Positions 16,958-27,245 of a DNA stretch of 64,000 nucleotides are shown in pieces. The stretch is taken from the NCBI RefSeq assembly GCF_015319355.1, contig NZ_JADILU010000002.1, positions 310,001-374,000 on the forward strand, read 5' to 3'. The translations under genes and the position numbers were made by a program. Source of the stretch: Psychroserpens luteus (GTDB taxonomy: Bacteria > Bacteroidota > Bacteroidia > Flavobacteriales > Flavobacteriaceae). Positions within the stretch are counted from its first letter, which is position 1. The number at the start of each line of letters is the position of its first letter. The notes beneath the pieces were generated by a model. The model made no database searches, had not been told where the DNA came from, and saw only the letters and a program-made list of their open reading frames with translations.

Positions 16958-18811
16958 ATGTCTCAAGAAACCAAATATACCGAAGATAATATACGCTCGC
17001 TCGATTGGAAAGAACACATCCGTATGCGACCAGGAATGTATATTGGTAAATTAGGTGATGGTTCTTCTCCAGATGATGGAATTTATATTCTAGTTAAAGA
17101 AGTTCTAGATAACTCTATTGATGAGTATGTCATGGGAGCAGGAAAGACGATAGAAATTTCCATTCAAGGTAATAAAGTGATTGTTCGAGATTATGGTCGT
17201 GGAATTCCGTTAGGGAAAGTCGTTGACGTAGTTTCAAAAATGAATACTGGTGGTAAGTACGATTCTCGTGCGTTTAAAAAATCGGTTGGTTTAAATGGAG
17301 TTGGTACTAAAGCGGTAAATGCATTGTCCAATTATTTTAGAGTAGAATCTACAAGAGATGGGAAATCTGCTTCGGCAGAATTTACGCAAGGAAATCTAGT
17401 TGATGAAGAACTGTTAGATGACACGTCTAGACGTAAAGGAACAAAAGTCTCTTTTATACCTGATGAAGCTATATTTAAAAATTACAAGTATCGTAATGAG
17501 TATGTTGCAAAAATGCTCAAATACTACGTGTATTTAAATCCAGGATTAACAATCGTTTTTAATGGTGAAAAGTTTTATAGTGAAAACGGACTTAAAGATT
17601 TATTAGCAGATAATATTTCTGAAACAGATAGACTTTACGATATCATCCATTTGAAGGGAGAAGATATCGAACTAGCCTTGACACATAGTAAAACTCAATA
17701 TAGTGAAGAGTATCACAGTTTTGTTAACGGACAAAATACAACTCAAGGAGGAACACATTTAGCAGCATATAGAGAAGCGCTAGTAAGAACGATTCGTGAT
17801 TTCTACGGAAAAAACTATGAAGCGTCAGATATTAGAAAATCTGTAGTGTCTGCAATATCTATTAAAGTGATGGAGCCTGTTTTTGAGAGTCAGACGAAAA
17901 CAAAACTTGGTTCTACAGATATGGGAGGCGACTTGCCAACGGTAAGAACTCACATCAATGACTTTTTAAAACGTTACTTAGATAACTATTTACATAAAAA
18001 TCCAATTGCTGCAGAGAAAATTCAGCGTAAGATTTTACAAGCAGAACGTGAACGTAAGGAATTATCTGGAATTAGAAAATTAGCCAAGGATAGAGCAAAG
18101 AAATCTAATCTTCATAACAAAAAATTAAGAGATTGTCGTGTGCATTTTGGAGATGCTAAGAATCCTAGAAACCTGGAAACAACCTTGTTTATTACAGAGG
18201 GAGATTCTGCATCTGGTAGTATTACGAAGTCTAGAGATGTGAATACTCAGGCAGTTTTCAGTTTAAAAGGGAAGCCCTTAAATTGCTACGGTTTGACTAA
18301 GAAAATCGTTTATGAAAATGAAGAGTTTAACCTCTTACAAGCAGCACTTAATATAGAAGAATCTTTAGAAGACTTACGTTATAATAATGTGGTGATTGCA
18401 ACAGATGCCGATGTTGATGGAATGCACATTAGGTTGTTGTTGATTACATTTTTCCTTCAGTTTTTTCCTGAAGTCATAAAAGAAGGTCATTTGTATATTT
18501 TACAAACGCCTTTGTTTAGAGTGCGTAATAAGAAGAAGACTATTTATTGTTATTCCGAAGAAGAAAGACGAGCAGCATTAGAAGAATTAAAACCTAAACC
18601 AGAAATCACCCGATTTAAAGGTCTTGGTGAGATTTCGCCAGATGAGTTTGTGCATTTTATTGGAGAAGATATTCGTTTAGATCCAGTTATGTTAGAAAAA
18701 GACATGTCTATTGAAGATTTATTGTCATTCTATATGGGAAAAAATACACCTACGCGTCAAGAATTTATCATTGATAATTTAAAAGTTGAATTAGATATTG
18801 TTGAAGACTAA
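16958..18811 (+). CDS. parE: DNA topoisomerase IV subunit B
   Basis: This is the ATPase/TOPRIM subunit of the type IIA enzyme that decatenates daughter chromosomes. Its 617 residues are full length. GHKL ATPase features are [22 protein letters not shown] and '[14 protein letters not shown]'. The TOPRIM motifs are [11 protein letters not shown] and '[12 protein letters not shown]'. The first gene of a block ending with parC at 23246, it supports ParE rather than GyrB, as does the length (flavobacterial GyrB is longer). Confidence 0.93.
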   Translation: MSQETKYTEDNIRSLDWKEHIRMRPGMYIGKLGDGSSPDDGIYILVKEVLDNSIDEYVMGAGKTIEISIQGNKVIVRDYGRGIPLGKVVDVVSKMNTGGKYDSRAFKKSVGLNGVGTKAVNALSNYFRVESTRDGKSASAEFTQGNLVDEELLDDTSRRKGTKVSFIPDEAIFKNYKYRNEYVAKMLKYYVYLNPGLTIVFNGEKFYSENGLKDLLADNISETDRLYDIIHLKGEDIELALTHSKTQYSEEYHSFVNGQNTTQGGTHLAAYREALVRTIRDFYGKNYEASDIRKSVVSAISIKVMEPVFESQTKTKLGSTDMGGDLPTVRTHINDFLKRYLDNYLHKNPIAAEKIQRKILQAERERKELSGIRKLAKDRAKKSNLHNKKLRDCRVHFGDAKNPRNLETTLFITEGDSASGSITKSRDVNTQAVFSLKGKPLNCYGLTKKIVYENEEFNLLQAALNIEESLEDLRYNNVVIATDADVDGMHIRLLLITFFLQFFPEVIKEGHLYILQTPLFRVRNKKKTIYCYSEEERRAALEELKPKPEITRFKGLGEISPDEFVHFIGEDIRLDPVMLEKDMSIEDLLSFYMGKNTPTRQEFIIDNLKVELDIVED

Positions 18812-18818
18812 ACACATA

Positions 18819-20057
18819 ATGAAAATATTTACTCTAAGTACTTTAAAGATTGTAATCATTACATTTTCGTTTTTTGGTTTTGCTCAAAACGCTAATTTAA
18901 AAAAGGGAAAAGTAAATGCTAAAAATTATTATCAAGAAATTTCATTTGAGTTTTTGAAGAATAAAATTGTTATTCCGGTAACAATAGAAGGTCATACTTA
19001 TAGATTTTTATTAGATACTGGTGCTCCAAATATTGTGTCTTCAGAAGTATATCAAGCGATAAAATCTAAAACAGTTACATCAATTTCAACAAGTGATGCT
19101 AATAGTAAAAGTCAAAATCTTGATGTTGTTACAATCAAAAGCTTAAAACTTGGTGATATTGAATTTAAAGGTTTTAATGCTCTTGTTTTTGATCTTAACG
19201 GAAGTCATATTTTTAAATGTTTTGGAATTGATGGATTTATTGGTAGTAATTTATTGAGACATTCAATAATTCAAATTGATGCTGATCAAAATCTTTTGAA
19301 ATTAACAGATCAAGCCAAGTTGCTCAAATTGAATAAAAAAGAATCTGATAAAATTAAATTAGTAGGTAATCAAAGTAGTCCGTATGTGCAAATTCAGCTC
19401 ACTGGTAAAGAAAATGGTCGTGAAATGGTACTCATAGATACAGGAATGGGTGGTTTGTATGATGTGTCTAGAGATAATTTTGAGATTTTTAAAACTAAAA
19501 GTATTTTCAATATCATTGGAGAAAGCGATGGTGCATCATCTGTTAGTTTATTTGGAGAAGTACCTACAAATAGGCAATTAAGAGTTCATTTACCACAACT
19601 GATGATTAATGATTTGATATTAGAAAATCACATTACTCATACATCAAACTCTGATAATTCAAAAATAGGTGCAGATTTATTAAACTATGGAGTAATGACT
19701 ATTGATTATAAAAATAAACGGTTTTACTTTGAACCAAAAATGAATAATGTAGATCTTTCTAAATCAATTCCTGGTTTTACAACAACCATAAAAAATAAAC
19801 GAATTGTAATTGGTTATGTCTGGGATAGAAGCTTACAAGAAAAACTAAATTATGGCGATGTGATTTTAGCAATAAATGGTAAGGAACTCAACGATTCAAA
19901 TTTTTGTAACTCTGTTATTAATGATTCTAGCATTAGTTTACTTAATGAATTTGTTTTAAATATAGAGAAGGAAGCCGATGGTCAAGTTATAGATATAAGT
20001 ATTACTAAAAAAGAATTACTTGCAGTTTTAAATGATTTTAATATAAGTTTAAATTAA
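18819..20057 (+). CDS. Secreted retropepsin-like aspartyl protease with PDZ-like tail
   Basis: The start is the ATG at 18819, 7 bases after parE (an in-frame upstream ATG at 18798 overlaps parE). This gives 412 residues with signal peptide MKIFTLSTLKIVIITFSFFG. The two catalytic-type motifs are FLLDTGAPNIV and VLIDTGMGGLYDVS, as in two-lobed clan AA enzymes. The C-terminal segment GYVWDRSLQEKLNYGDVIL, then 'AINGKEL', is a PDZ-like module. Function and substrate are unknown. It sits inside the topoisomerase IV operon, with no obvious mechanistic link. Confidence 0.8.
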   Translation: MKIFTLSTLKIVIITFSFFGFAQNANLKKGKVNAKNYYQEISFEFLKNKIVIPVTIEGHTYRFLLDTGAPNIVSSEVYQAIKSKTVTSISTSDANSKSQNLDVVTIKSLKLGDIEFKGFNALVFDLNGSHIFKCFGIDGFIGSNLLRHSIIQIDADQNLLKLTDQAKLLKLNKKESDKIKLVGNQSSPYVQIQLTGKENGREMVLIDTGMGGLYDVSRDNFEIFKTKSIFNIIGESDGASSVSLFGEVPTNRQLRVHLPQLMINDLILENHITHTSNSDNSKIGADLLNYGVMTIDYKNKRFYFEPKMNNVDLSKSIPGFTTTIKNKRIVIGYVWDRSLQEKLNYGDVILAINGKELNDSNFCNSVINDSSISLLNEFVLNIEKEADGQVIDISITKKELLAVLNDFNISLN

Positions 20058-20083
20058 TAAAATGATTATTTTAAAAAAATAAT

Positions 20084-20563
20084 ATGAGGATTAATAATTC
20101 AAAAGTTAAAAACACGATTATTTCTGTCTATTTCATTTTGATAGTTTTAGCTATTGTTTTTGCTACGATTTTCAAATTGTTTAGTGACTTAACATCTAAT
20201 CCAACTGTAACTTTTGTTATCATATCTATTGGTTTTGCATTATTGTTTTTTCTTGTTCATTTTATTTCAAAGTATTTTGAATACGATAGCGACGGATTAA
20301 AAGTTGTCGTTACCAATAAAGGTTTGTTGTTATCTGATAGTTTTAATTACAGAGAGCATCTACTGGAGTTTGATAAGGGAGACTTGTATGCTTATAAATT
20401 CCGAAATTTTATAGTGTTCAAAACCTTAACCTTCTATCTAAATGATAGTCGAGGTAAGAAAAAAAAAGAGACTTTTAATGTCACTTTAGTGCCAAGAAAG
20501 AAGAGACGATATATTAGACAATCATTAAGTAAAATGATTAAGATGAATAAAAATTCCCAATAG
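20084..20563 (+). CDS. Small membrane protein of unknown function
   Basis: This 159-residue protein has two N-terminal membrane segments (about residues 11-32 and 42-63). A hydrophilic C-terminal half follows, predicted as beta strands and ending basic (RKKRRYIRQSLSKMIKMNKN). It lies 27 bases after the protease and 5 bases before parC, so it is co-transcribed with the topoisomerase IV genes. No family recognised. Confidence 0.75.
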   Translation: MRINNSKVKNTIISVYFILIVLAIVFATIFKLFSDLTSNPTVTFVIISIGFALLFFLVHFISKYFEYDSDGLKVVVTNKGLLLSDSFNYREHLLEFDKGDLYAYKFRNFIVFKTLTFYLNDSRGKKKKETFNVTLVPRKKRRYIRQSLSKMIKMNKNSQ

Positions 20564-20567
20564 ATTA

Positions 20568-23246
20568 ATGAGCGAAGATATTAATGATAGTATAGATAGT
20601 CAAGACGAACCACAAGAAAGCATTACCAAAGTTACAGGTATGTTTAAAGATTGGTTTCTTGATTATGCATCATATGTGATTCTTGAACGTGCAGTGCCAG
20701 CTATAGAAGACGGTTTTAAACCTGTACAACGACGAATCATGCATTCTATGAAAGATTTAGATGATGGTCGTTACAATAAAGTAGCCAATATTGTTGGTCA
20801 CACGATGCAGTATCATCCTCATGGTGATGCAAGTATTGCAGATGCGATGGTGCAAATTGGTCAAAAAGATTTATTAATTGACACTCAAGGAAACTGGGGA
20901 AATATTCTAACAGGAGATAGAGCAGCTGCAGCACGTTATATTGAAGCACGAATTTCTAAATTTGGTTTAGATGTCGTTTATAATCCTAAAATTACAGAGT
21001 GGCAATCCAGTTATGATGGTCGTCGTAAAGAACCAGTGAATCTTCCTGTGATGTTCCCTTTATTACTAGCTCAAGGTGGAGAGGGAATTGCTGTAGGTTT
21101 ATCTACTAAAATTTTGCCACATAATTTTATTGAGCTTATTGATGCTTCCGTAAAACATCTTAATGGGAAACGTTTTACAATTTATCCTGATTTTCCAACA
21201 GCAGGTATTGCAGATATTTCTAATTATAATGATGGTTTGCGAGGTGGAAAAGTAAGAGTACGTGCAAAAATCTCGCAGTTAGATAAGAACACGTTGGTAA
21301 TTACTGAAATACCTTTTGCGACAAATACATCTTCATTAATTGATTCTATCCTAAAAGCTAACGATAAAGGAAAGATAAAGGTTAAGAAAATTGAAGACAA
21401 TACTGCTGCAAATGTTGAAATTTTGATTCATTTGCCTGGAGGCATTTCACCAGATAAAACTATAGATGCATTGTACGCATTTACTAATTGTGAATCTTCT
21501 ATTTCACCATTAGGATGTGTGATTGAGGATAATAAACCATTATTTGTTGGTGTGACTGAAATGTTGAGACGTTCAACAGATCTTACGGTTCAATTGCTTA
21601 AAAGTGAATTAGAAATTAAGCTTGGTGAGTTTGAAGAGCAGTGGCATTTTGCATCTTTAGAACGTATTTTTATTGAAAAACGAATCTATCGTGATATTGA
21701 AGAAGAAGAAACTTGGGATGGTGTAATTAGTGCCATTGATAAAGGGTTACAACCACATATTAAACATTTAAAACGTGCTATTACCGTTGAGGATATTACA
21801 CGTTTAACAGAAATTAGAATTAAACGTATTTCTAAATTTGATATTGATAAAGCACAACAAAAAATTGATGCTTTAGAAGATCAAATTGCTGAGGTGAAAC
21901 ATCATTTAGCAAATCTAATCGCTTATGCGATAGCTTATTTTGAACGTCTTAAGAAAGAATATGGAGAAGGACGTGAGCGTAAAACAGAATTAAGAGCTTT
22001 TGAAGATGTAGATGCTGCAAAAGTGATTATTCGTAATACAAAATTATATGTCAATAGAGCCGAAGGTTTTATAGGTACATCATTGCGTAGAGACGAATAT
22101 GTTTGTGATTGTAGTGATATTGATGACATCATCGTGTTTACCAATGATGGTAAAATGATGGTCACTAAAGTGGATAGTAAAACCTTTATTGGTAAAGATA
22201 TTATTCACGTCGCAGTCTTTAAAAAGAAAGATAAACGTACCATTTATAATATGATTTATCGTGATGGCGCAAAAGGATCAACGTTTGTGAAGCGTTTTGC
22301 TGTGACATCAATAACCAGAGATAAAGAATATGATTTAACTAATGGGTCTAAAAGTTCTAAGTTGTGGTATTTCTCTGCAAATCCGAATGGAGAAGCTGAG
22401 GTTATTACGATATTCTTACGTCAGGTAGGAAGTATTAAAAAACTGAAATGGGATTTAGATTTTGCAGAAGTATTGATAAAAGGTCGAGCATCTAAAGGAA
22501 ATACAGTAACTAAGTATCCTATTAAAAAAATAGAACTCAAAGAAAAAGGCGTATCTACACTAAAACCACGTAAAATCTGGTTTGATGATACGGTTCAACG
22601 TCTTAATGTTGATGAAAGAGGTGATCTCATTGGAGAATTTAGAGGAGAAGATCGATTGTTAATTATCACACAATCGGGTGATGTGAAAACCATTCTTCCT
22701 GATTTAAGCACTCATTTTGATGATGACATGATTATTTTGGAGAAATGGATTCCGAAGAAACCAATATCTGTTATTTATTATAATGGTGACAAGGAAATGT
22801 ATTACGTTAAGCGTTTCTTGATTGATAATGAAGGACGAGAAGAATCTTTTATTTCTGAGCATCCAGATTCTCAATTAGAAATTGTGTCTACCGATTGGAA
22901 GCCAATGGCAGAGATTGAGTATAAGAAGGAGCGAGGTAAAGATCGTAAAGACAACGAAACTATAAATCTTGAAGAATTTATTTCTATCAAAGGAATTTCT
23001 GCTTTAGGAAATCAATTGACTAAAGATAAAATCAATCAGGTGAGTTTATTAGAGCCTTTGCCTTATGAAGCTCCGGAGGAAGTTCCTGCAGAAGAGATTG
23101 AAGTGGTTGATGAAACGGTTGAAAATTCGTCAGACGATGATGATAGTGAGCCAATTTCCGAAGAAAAACCAGATACGTCATCAAAAGATAAAAAGAAAGA
23201 TGATGATATGGATATAGATGATAAAGGGCAAGTGACTTTGTTTTAA
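20568..23246 (+). CDS. parC: DNA topoisomerase IV subunit A
   Basis: This 892-residue protein is the DNA breakage-reunion subunit. The N-terminal winged-helix region has 'AVPAIEDGFKPVQRRIMHSM', and the catalytic tyrosine is in GDRAAAARYIEARIS. A coiled coil (about 430-480, DIDKAQQKIDALEDQIAEV) precedes the C-terminal beta-pinwheel. The tail is long, acidic and Asp/Ser/Lys-rich (SSDDDDSEPISEEKPDTSSK), typical of Bacteroidota ParC. It closes the operon with parE. A weak AT-only hairpin follows the stop. Confidence 0.95.
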   Translation: MSEDINDSIDSQDEPQESITKVTGMFKDWFLDYASYVILERAVPAIEDGFKPVQRRIMHSMKDLDDGRYNKVANIVGHTMQYHPHGDASIADAMVQIGQKDLLIDTQGNWGNILTGDRAAAARYIEARISKFGLDVVYNPKITEWQSSYDGRRKEPVNLPVMFPLLLAQGGEGIAVGLSTKILPHNFIELIDASVKHLNGKRFTIYPDFPTAGIADISNYNDGLRGGKVRVRAKISQLDKNTLVITEIPFATNTSSLIDSILKANDKGKIKVKKIEDNTAANVEILIHLPGGISPDKTIDALYAFTNCESSISPLGCVIEDNKPLFVGVTEMLRRSTDLTVQLLKSELEIKLGEFEEQWHFASLERIFIEKRIYRDIEEEETWDGVISAIDKGLQPHIKHLKRAITVEDITRLTEIRIKRISKFDIDKAQQKIDALEDQIAEVKHHLANLIAYAIAYFERLKKEYGEGRERKTELRAFEDVDAAKVIIRNTKLYVNRAEGFIGTSLRRDEYVCDCSDIDDIIVFTNDGKMMVTKVDSKTFIGKDIIHVAVFKKKDKRTIYNMIYRDGAKGSTFVKRFAVTSITRDKEYDLTNGSKSSKLWYFSANPNGEAEVITIFLRQVGSIKKLKWDLDFAEVLIKGRASKGNTVTKYPIKKIELKEKGVSTLKPRKIWFDDTVQRLNVDERGDLIGEFRGEDRLLIITQSGDVKTILPDLSTHFDDDMIILEKWIPKKPISVIYYNGDKEMYYVKRFLIDNEGREESFISEHPDSQLEIVSTDWKPMAEIEYKKERGKDRKDNETINLEEFISIKGISALGNQLTKDKINQVSLLEPLPYEAPEEVPAEEIEVVDETVENSSDDDDSEPISEEKPDTSSKDKKKDDDMDIDDKGQVTLF

Positions 23247-23377
23247 AAAGTGATATTTATCATTTTTTAAGAGTATTAATTGCTGTTCCTTTGTTTTAAC
23301 ATTTTTTAACGCTGCTATTGTAAGTATTTATAATATTTAGCGTTCTTATGTTAGCAAACACCTAAATACATAACGAA

Positions 23378-23815
23378 ATGAAAAGTAATAGTCTAATTGC
23401 TTTGTTCATGCTTTTTACAATATCCTCATTTTCTCAAGATTGGAATACGGATTTTGAAAAAGCAAAATCTTCTGCAAAGGAGAGTCATCAAAAAATAGTA
23501 TTGGTTTTTCAAGGATCAGATTGGTGTGCACCTTGCATCAAATTAGATAAAGAGATTTGGCAAACAGAAACCTTTAAAACTTATTCAAAGGACCATTTTG
23601 TGATGTTGAAAGCTGATTTTCCGAAGCGAAAGAAAAATGCTCTAACTGAAAAGCAACAAGCACATAATGATAAATTAGCCGAAGCTTATAACAAAAATGG
23701 ATATTTCCCTTATGTAGTCGTTTTAGATGAGAACGGTAAAATTTTAGGATCTACCGGTTATAAAAAAACATCACCTTCAGAGTATATAAAGATTTTAGAG
23801 TCATTTAAATCTTAG
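23378..23815 (+). CDS. Periplasmic thioredoxin-family protein
   Basis: This protein has 145 residues, a signal peptide (MKSNSLIALFMLFTISSFSQ) and a thioredoxin fold. The active site is GSDWCAPCIKLDKEIW (CxxC) and the cis-Pro region is NGYFPYVVVLDENG. It belongs to the thioredoxin_7/DUF255-like group rather than classical TrxA. It is the first gene of a four-gene run with apbE, DUF4266 and DUF3570; its stop overlaps the apbE start by one base. It probably reduces a disulfide or thiol on a partner in the periplasm. Confidence 0.9.
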   Translation: MKSNSLIALFMLFTISSFSQDWNTDFEKAKSSAKESHQKIVLVFQGSDWCAPCIKLDKEIWQTETFKTYSKDHFVMLKADFPKRKKNALTEKQQAHNDKLAEAYNKNGYFPYVVVLDENGKILGSTGYKKTSPSEYIKILESFKS

Positions 23816-24804
23816 TGTTTTTGAAAAATCTATCAATAATTATTTTAGTGTTGTTTCTCAATTTTCAAGTAGGAGCACAAATTACTCATAAGCGAACTTT
23901 GAAGCTTATGGGAAGCCGATTTGATATTACTGTCGTCGCAAAAGATACAATTCAAGCTGATGGTTTTATTGATTTAGCAATTTCAGAAATTACAAGAATA
24001 GAACAATTAATATCCTCTTGGGATCCAAAATCACAGACCTCAAAAATCAATGAGAATGCAGGTGTAAATCCAGTAATTGTTGATAAAGAGCTTTTTGATT
24101 TGATACAAAGAGCTATGTCAATTTCTAAATTAACAGATGGTGCTTTTGATATTTCTTATGCTTCAATGGATAAGATTTGGAAGTTTGATGGCAGTATGAC
24201 TCAAATGCCTTCAGAAGAAAATATTAAAGCTTCCGTAGAAAAAGTGGGTTATGAAAATATAGTTCTTGATGCTTCTAATTCTTCTGTTTTTCTTCGGAAA
24301 AAAGGAATGAAAATAGGTTTTGGGGCTATAGGAAAAGGTTATGCTGCAGATAAAGCAAAATCACTTTTAATAGAAAAAGGTGCTGTCTCTGGAATTATTA
24401 ATGCTTCTGGAGATATGAATACTTGGGGAAATCAAGTCAATGGAGAAGAATGGAAAGTAGCCATTACCAATCCGTTAGATAAAAACAAAGCATTTGCATT
24501 GCTGCCAATAACCAATGGCGCAGTGGTGACCTCTGGTAATTATGAAAAACAAGTGACATTTAATGGTAAACGTTACACACATATTATTGATCCAAGAACT
24601 GGATATCCTTCTTCTGGAATTATAAGTGTTACCGTTTTTGCTCCAAAAGCAGAACTGGCAGATGCTTTGGCGACTTCTGTTTTTGTAATGGGAAAAGAGG
24701 TTGGTTTAAATAGAATTAATCAGTTGCCAAATATAGAATGTATAATAATTGATGAGAAAGGGAATCTTTTTACATCTAATAATATAGAAATCAATAAAAT
24801 ATGA
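23815..24804 (+). CDS. apbE: FAD:protein FMN transferase
   Basis: ApbE covalently attaches FMN to a Thr or Ser of extracytoplasmic flavoproteins. This one has 329 residues with a signal peptide ending near FQVGAQ. The start is GTG (TAGTG overlap with the thioredoxin stop). Family motifs are LMGSRFDITVVAK, GFGAIGKGYAADKA, 'NASGDMNTWG' and 'THIIDPRTGYP'. It overlaps the DUF4266 gene by ATGA. No obvious flavinylation acceptor (NqrC/RnfG-type D/SxxT/S-AT) was recognised within this operon. Confidence 0.93.
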   Translation: MFLKNLSIIILVLFLNFQVGAQITHKRTLKLMGSRFDITVVAKDTIQADGFIDLAISEITRIEQLISSWDPKSQTSKINENAGVNPVIVDKELFDLIQRAMSISKLTDGAFDISYASMDKIWKFDGSMTQMPSEENIKASVEKVGYENIVLDASNSSVFLRKKGMKIGFGAIGKGYAADKAKSLLIEKGAVSGIINASGDMNTWGNQVNGEEWKVAITNPLDKNKAFALLPITNGAVVTSGNYEKQVTFNGKRYTHIIDPRTGYPSSGIISVTVFAPKAELADALATSVFVMGKEVGLNRINQLPNIECIIIDEKGNLFTSNNIEINKI

Positions 24805-25013
24805 TCAAGCGAATAGGATTACTTGTGATGGTTTTGTCTCTGTCAACATCATGTGTTGTAGTAAAGGAATATGAAAAAGTCAACTTAAATGATCCAGACA
24901 TGGTTTTGGCAGATAAAAAAGCTGACAGAAACATATCAACTGCACATTCTTACAGAGAAGCAGCTTCTGGAGCAAATGGAGGAAAAACTGGTGGTGGTTG
25001 CGGTTGCAATTAA
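24801..25013 (+). CDS. DUF4266 lipoprotein
   Basis: This 70-residue lipoprotein has a lipobox at STSC (Cys18). The DUF4266 signature is 'EYEKVNLNDPDMVLADKKADR', and the C-terminus is glycine- and cysteine-rich (GANGGKTGGGCGCN). Its start overlaps the apbE stop (ATGA), indicating translational coupling. The CGC tail could bind a metal or be oxidised and reduced by the thioredoxin two genes upstream (inference). The function of the family is unknown. Confidence 0.9.
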   Translation: MIKRIGLLVMVLSLSTSCVVVKEYEKVNLNDPDMVLADKKADRNISTAHSYREAASGANGGKTGGGCGCN

Positions 25014-25032
25014 ATAATTTAAAAAGAGAAAT

Positions 25033-26349
25033 TTGAAACATATAAGTTTATTAATTATTGCGGTTTTGTCAACTCAATTCGCAATAGGGCAAGCACAAGA
25101 TTCAACCCAAGTTTATAAAAAGAGAGTTTTAGAAACGACTGAGGTTGATTTTCTATCAAGTTATTATACTCAAGATGGCGATAATGCTGCAGTGAGTGGA
25201 GGAATAGGATCAGAGGAATTAACAGATGTTACCGCTACATTTATTATATCGATACCTTTAAACGATGACGATGTATTAACGATTGATGCTGGAGTTTCAG
25301 CTTATACATCAGCATCTTCAAGTAATGTTGATCCTTTTGATGGTAATAGTCCTGCAGATCCATTTGTAGCAAGTTCTGGAGCTTCTGAGTCTGATTTGTG
25401 GACCAATTTAACAGGTTCTTATAGTCATAGTTCAGACGATAGAAACGATATTTGGTCTGCAAAACTATCTGTGTCTGCAGAGTATGATTATTTTTCTATT
25501 GGAGTTGGAGGTAGCTATACCAAACTTTTTAATGAGAAAAATACCGAAATCAGTATTAATGGTAATGTTTACGTAGATACATGGAACGCTCTTTATCCAA
25601 CGGAACTAAGACCCTTTGCAGGAAGTGGTAATGGATTAAATAGTAGTTTATTTACTCAAAACACCATAACAGGAAATGCTAACTATAATCCCAATTTCAC
25701 AACTTTTGATAGCGAAGGTAGAAATACCTATGCTTTAGGTTTTGGCTTTTCTCAAATTTTATCTAAAAACCTTCAAGGTTCGTTGGCGTTAGATTTAGTT
25801 CAGCAAGACGGTTTATTGTCTACACCTTTTCAGCGTGTATATTTTAGTGATATTGCAGACTCTTTTATTGATAATTTTCAGTTGGCTGATGATATTGAAC
25901 GTTTGCCAGATACAAGGTTTAAAATAGCTGTAGGAGGACGATTAAATTATTACATTAATGAAACGTTTGTAGTAAGAACGTTTTATCGCTATTATACCGA
26001 TGATTGGGGAATTAAATCTCACACAGCAAGTGTAGAAGTGCCAATAAAAATTACTGATAAATTTACATTGTACCCATCATATCGTTTCTATAATCAAACA
26101 GCAGCAGATTATTTTAATATATATGAAGGACATCTATCTACAGATGAGTTTTACACCTCAGACTATGATTTGTCTGAGTATTCTGCCAATCAATTTAGTT
26201 TTGGAGCATCTTACACAGATATCTTTACCAAATTCCATATCTGGAAATTAGGACTAAAGAGCATTGATTTAAAATACACGCAGTATGATAGAGACAACAC
26301 ATTGAGCGCAAATATTATTACTGCTGGATTTAAATTTGTGATTGATTAG
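25033..26349 (+). CDS. DUF3570 outer-membrane beta-barrel protein
   Basis: This 438-residue protein probably starts at TTG (25033, MKHISLLIIAVLSTQFAIGQ) with a signal peptide. The rest is alternating beta strands with aromatic girdles ('LWTNLTGSYSHSSDDRND', 'FVVRTFYRYYTDDWG') and ends with a terminal aromatic/hydrophobic strand ('ITAGFKFVID'), i.e. a barrel. It is the last gene of the thioredoxin-apbE-DUF4266 operon, 20 bases after DUF4266. DUF3570 and DUF4266 regularly occur together. It may form the outer-membrane part of the system. Confidence 0.88.
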   Translation: MKHISLLIIAVLSTQFAIGQAQDSTQVYKKRVLETTEVDFLSSYYTQDGDNAAVSGGIGSEELTDVTATFIISIPLNDDDVLTIDAGVSAYTSASSSNVDPFDGNSPADPFVASSGASESDLWTNLTGSYSHSSDDRNDIWSAKLSVSAEYDYFSIGVGGSYTKLFNEKNTEISINGNVYVDTWNALYPTELRPFAGSGNGLNSSLFTQNTITGNANYNPNFTTFDSEGRNTYALGFGFSQILSKNLQGSLALDLVQQDGLLSTPFQRVYFSDIADSFIDNFQLADDIERLPDTRFKIAVGGRLNYYINETFVVRTFYRYYTDDWGIKSHTASVEVPIKITDKFTLYPSYRFYNQTAADYFNIYEGHLSTDEFYTSDYDLSEYSANQFSFGASYTDIFTKFHIWKLGLKSIDLKYTQYDRDNTLSANIITAGFKFVID

Positions 26350-27152
26350 TTGTTCTCAGGTTTCTTCTTGCTCTTCTTACTGATTTTATAATTTAACATT
26401 TCAGTAAATAAAGAGAAAGCAATAGCGAAATACAAGTAGCCTTTTGGTATAGCTCCAACTTCATTACCAAAGAATTCTGTGTGTGATAAATGAGCAGCTT
26501 CTGTAATTAGCATAAAGCCAATTAAAATTAGGAATGCTAGTCCTAGCATTTGAATACTTGGATTCGTGTCAATAAACTTACGTATTGGGTTTGCAAAACC
26601 AATCATAATTGCAATAGAAATCATAACAGCAATAATCATTAATACAAGGGTGTAATTATGGTTTGGATGTAAACCATTCGTCATTCCTACAGCTGTTAGA
26701 ATAGAATCTATCGAAAATATAAAATCAAGAATCATTATTTGAACAATAGCATTTGATAATGATGTTATCTTTTTACCTTTTATTTCGTCTTCATCATGTC
26801 CAGGGTCTGTTACTTTTTCTCTAATCTCAGAGGTGCTTTTATAAATTAAAAATAATCCTCCAGCAAACAATATAATAGCTTGCCAACTGATGTGTAATTG
26901 AATCCAGCTAGTTTCTAAATTGTAAAAAGGTTCAGATAGTCCTACAAGAAAAGATACGAAGAACAATAGAATAATACGTTGCACCATTGCTAAAAGTAAA
27001 CCAATGTTTGTCGCTTTGCTTCTTTGGTGCTCTGGGAGTTTGTTAGCTGCAATAGATATAAAAACAATATTATCTATTCCTAAAATAATTTCTAAAAACG
27101 TTAAAGTTATTAGGGCCATTATGGCATCGCTTGTGAGTAAGAAGTCTAACAT
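26346..27152 (-). CDS. TerC family integral membrane protein
   Basis: This 268-residue protein has about seven membrane spans. The family motif LEIILGIDNIVFISI carries the conserved Asp/Asn in the membrane, and a second copy is 'ILDFIFSIDSILTAVGM'. TerC-like proteins are linked to metal (manganese) export during membrane protein metallation and to tellurite resistance. It overlaps the DUF3570 stop tail-to-tail by 4 bases. Confidence 0.92.
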   Translation of the reverse strand: MLDFLLTSDAIMALITLTFLEIILGIDNIVFISIAANKLPEHQRSKATNIGLLLAMVQRIILLFFVSFLVGLSEPFYNLETSWIQLHISWQAIILFAGGLFLIYKSTSEIREKVTDPGHDEDEIKGKKITSLSNAIVQIMILDFIFSIDSILTAVGMTNGLHPNHNYTLVLMIIAVMISIAIMIGFANPIRKFIDTNPSIQMLGLAFLILIGFMLITEAAHLSHTEFFGNEVGAIPKGYLYFAIAFSLFTEMLNYKISKKSKKKPENN

Positions 27153-27245
27153 TGCACCAAATAGATTTGAATTATATATTGTTTGTATTTAAATATAAAC
27201 AAAATAGAAATGAATTTCAACAGTTACTTTGAAGTTTATTTAATA

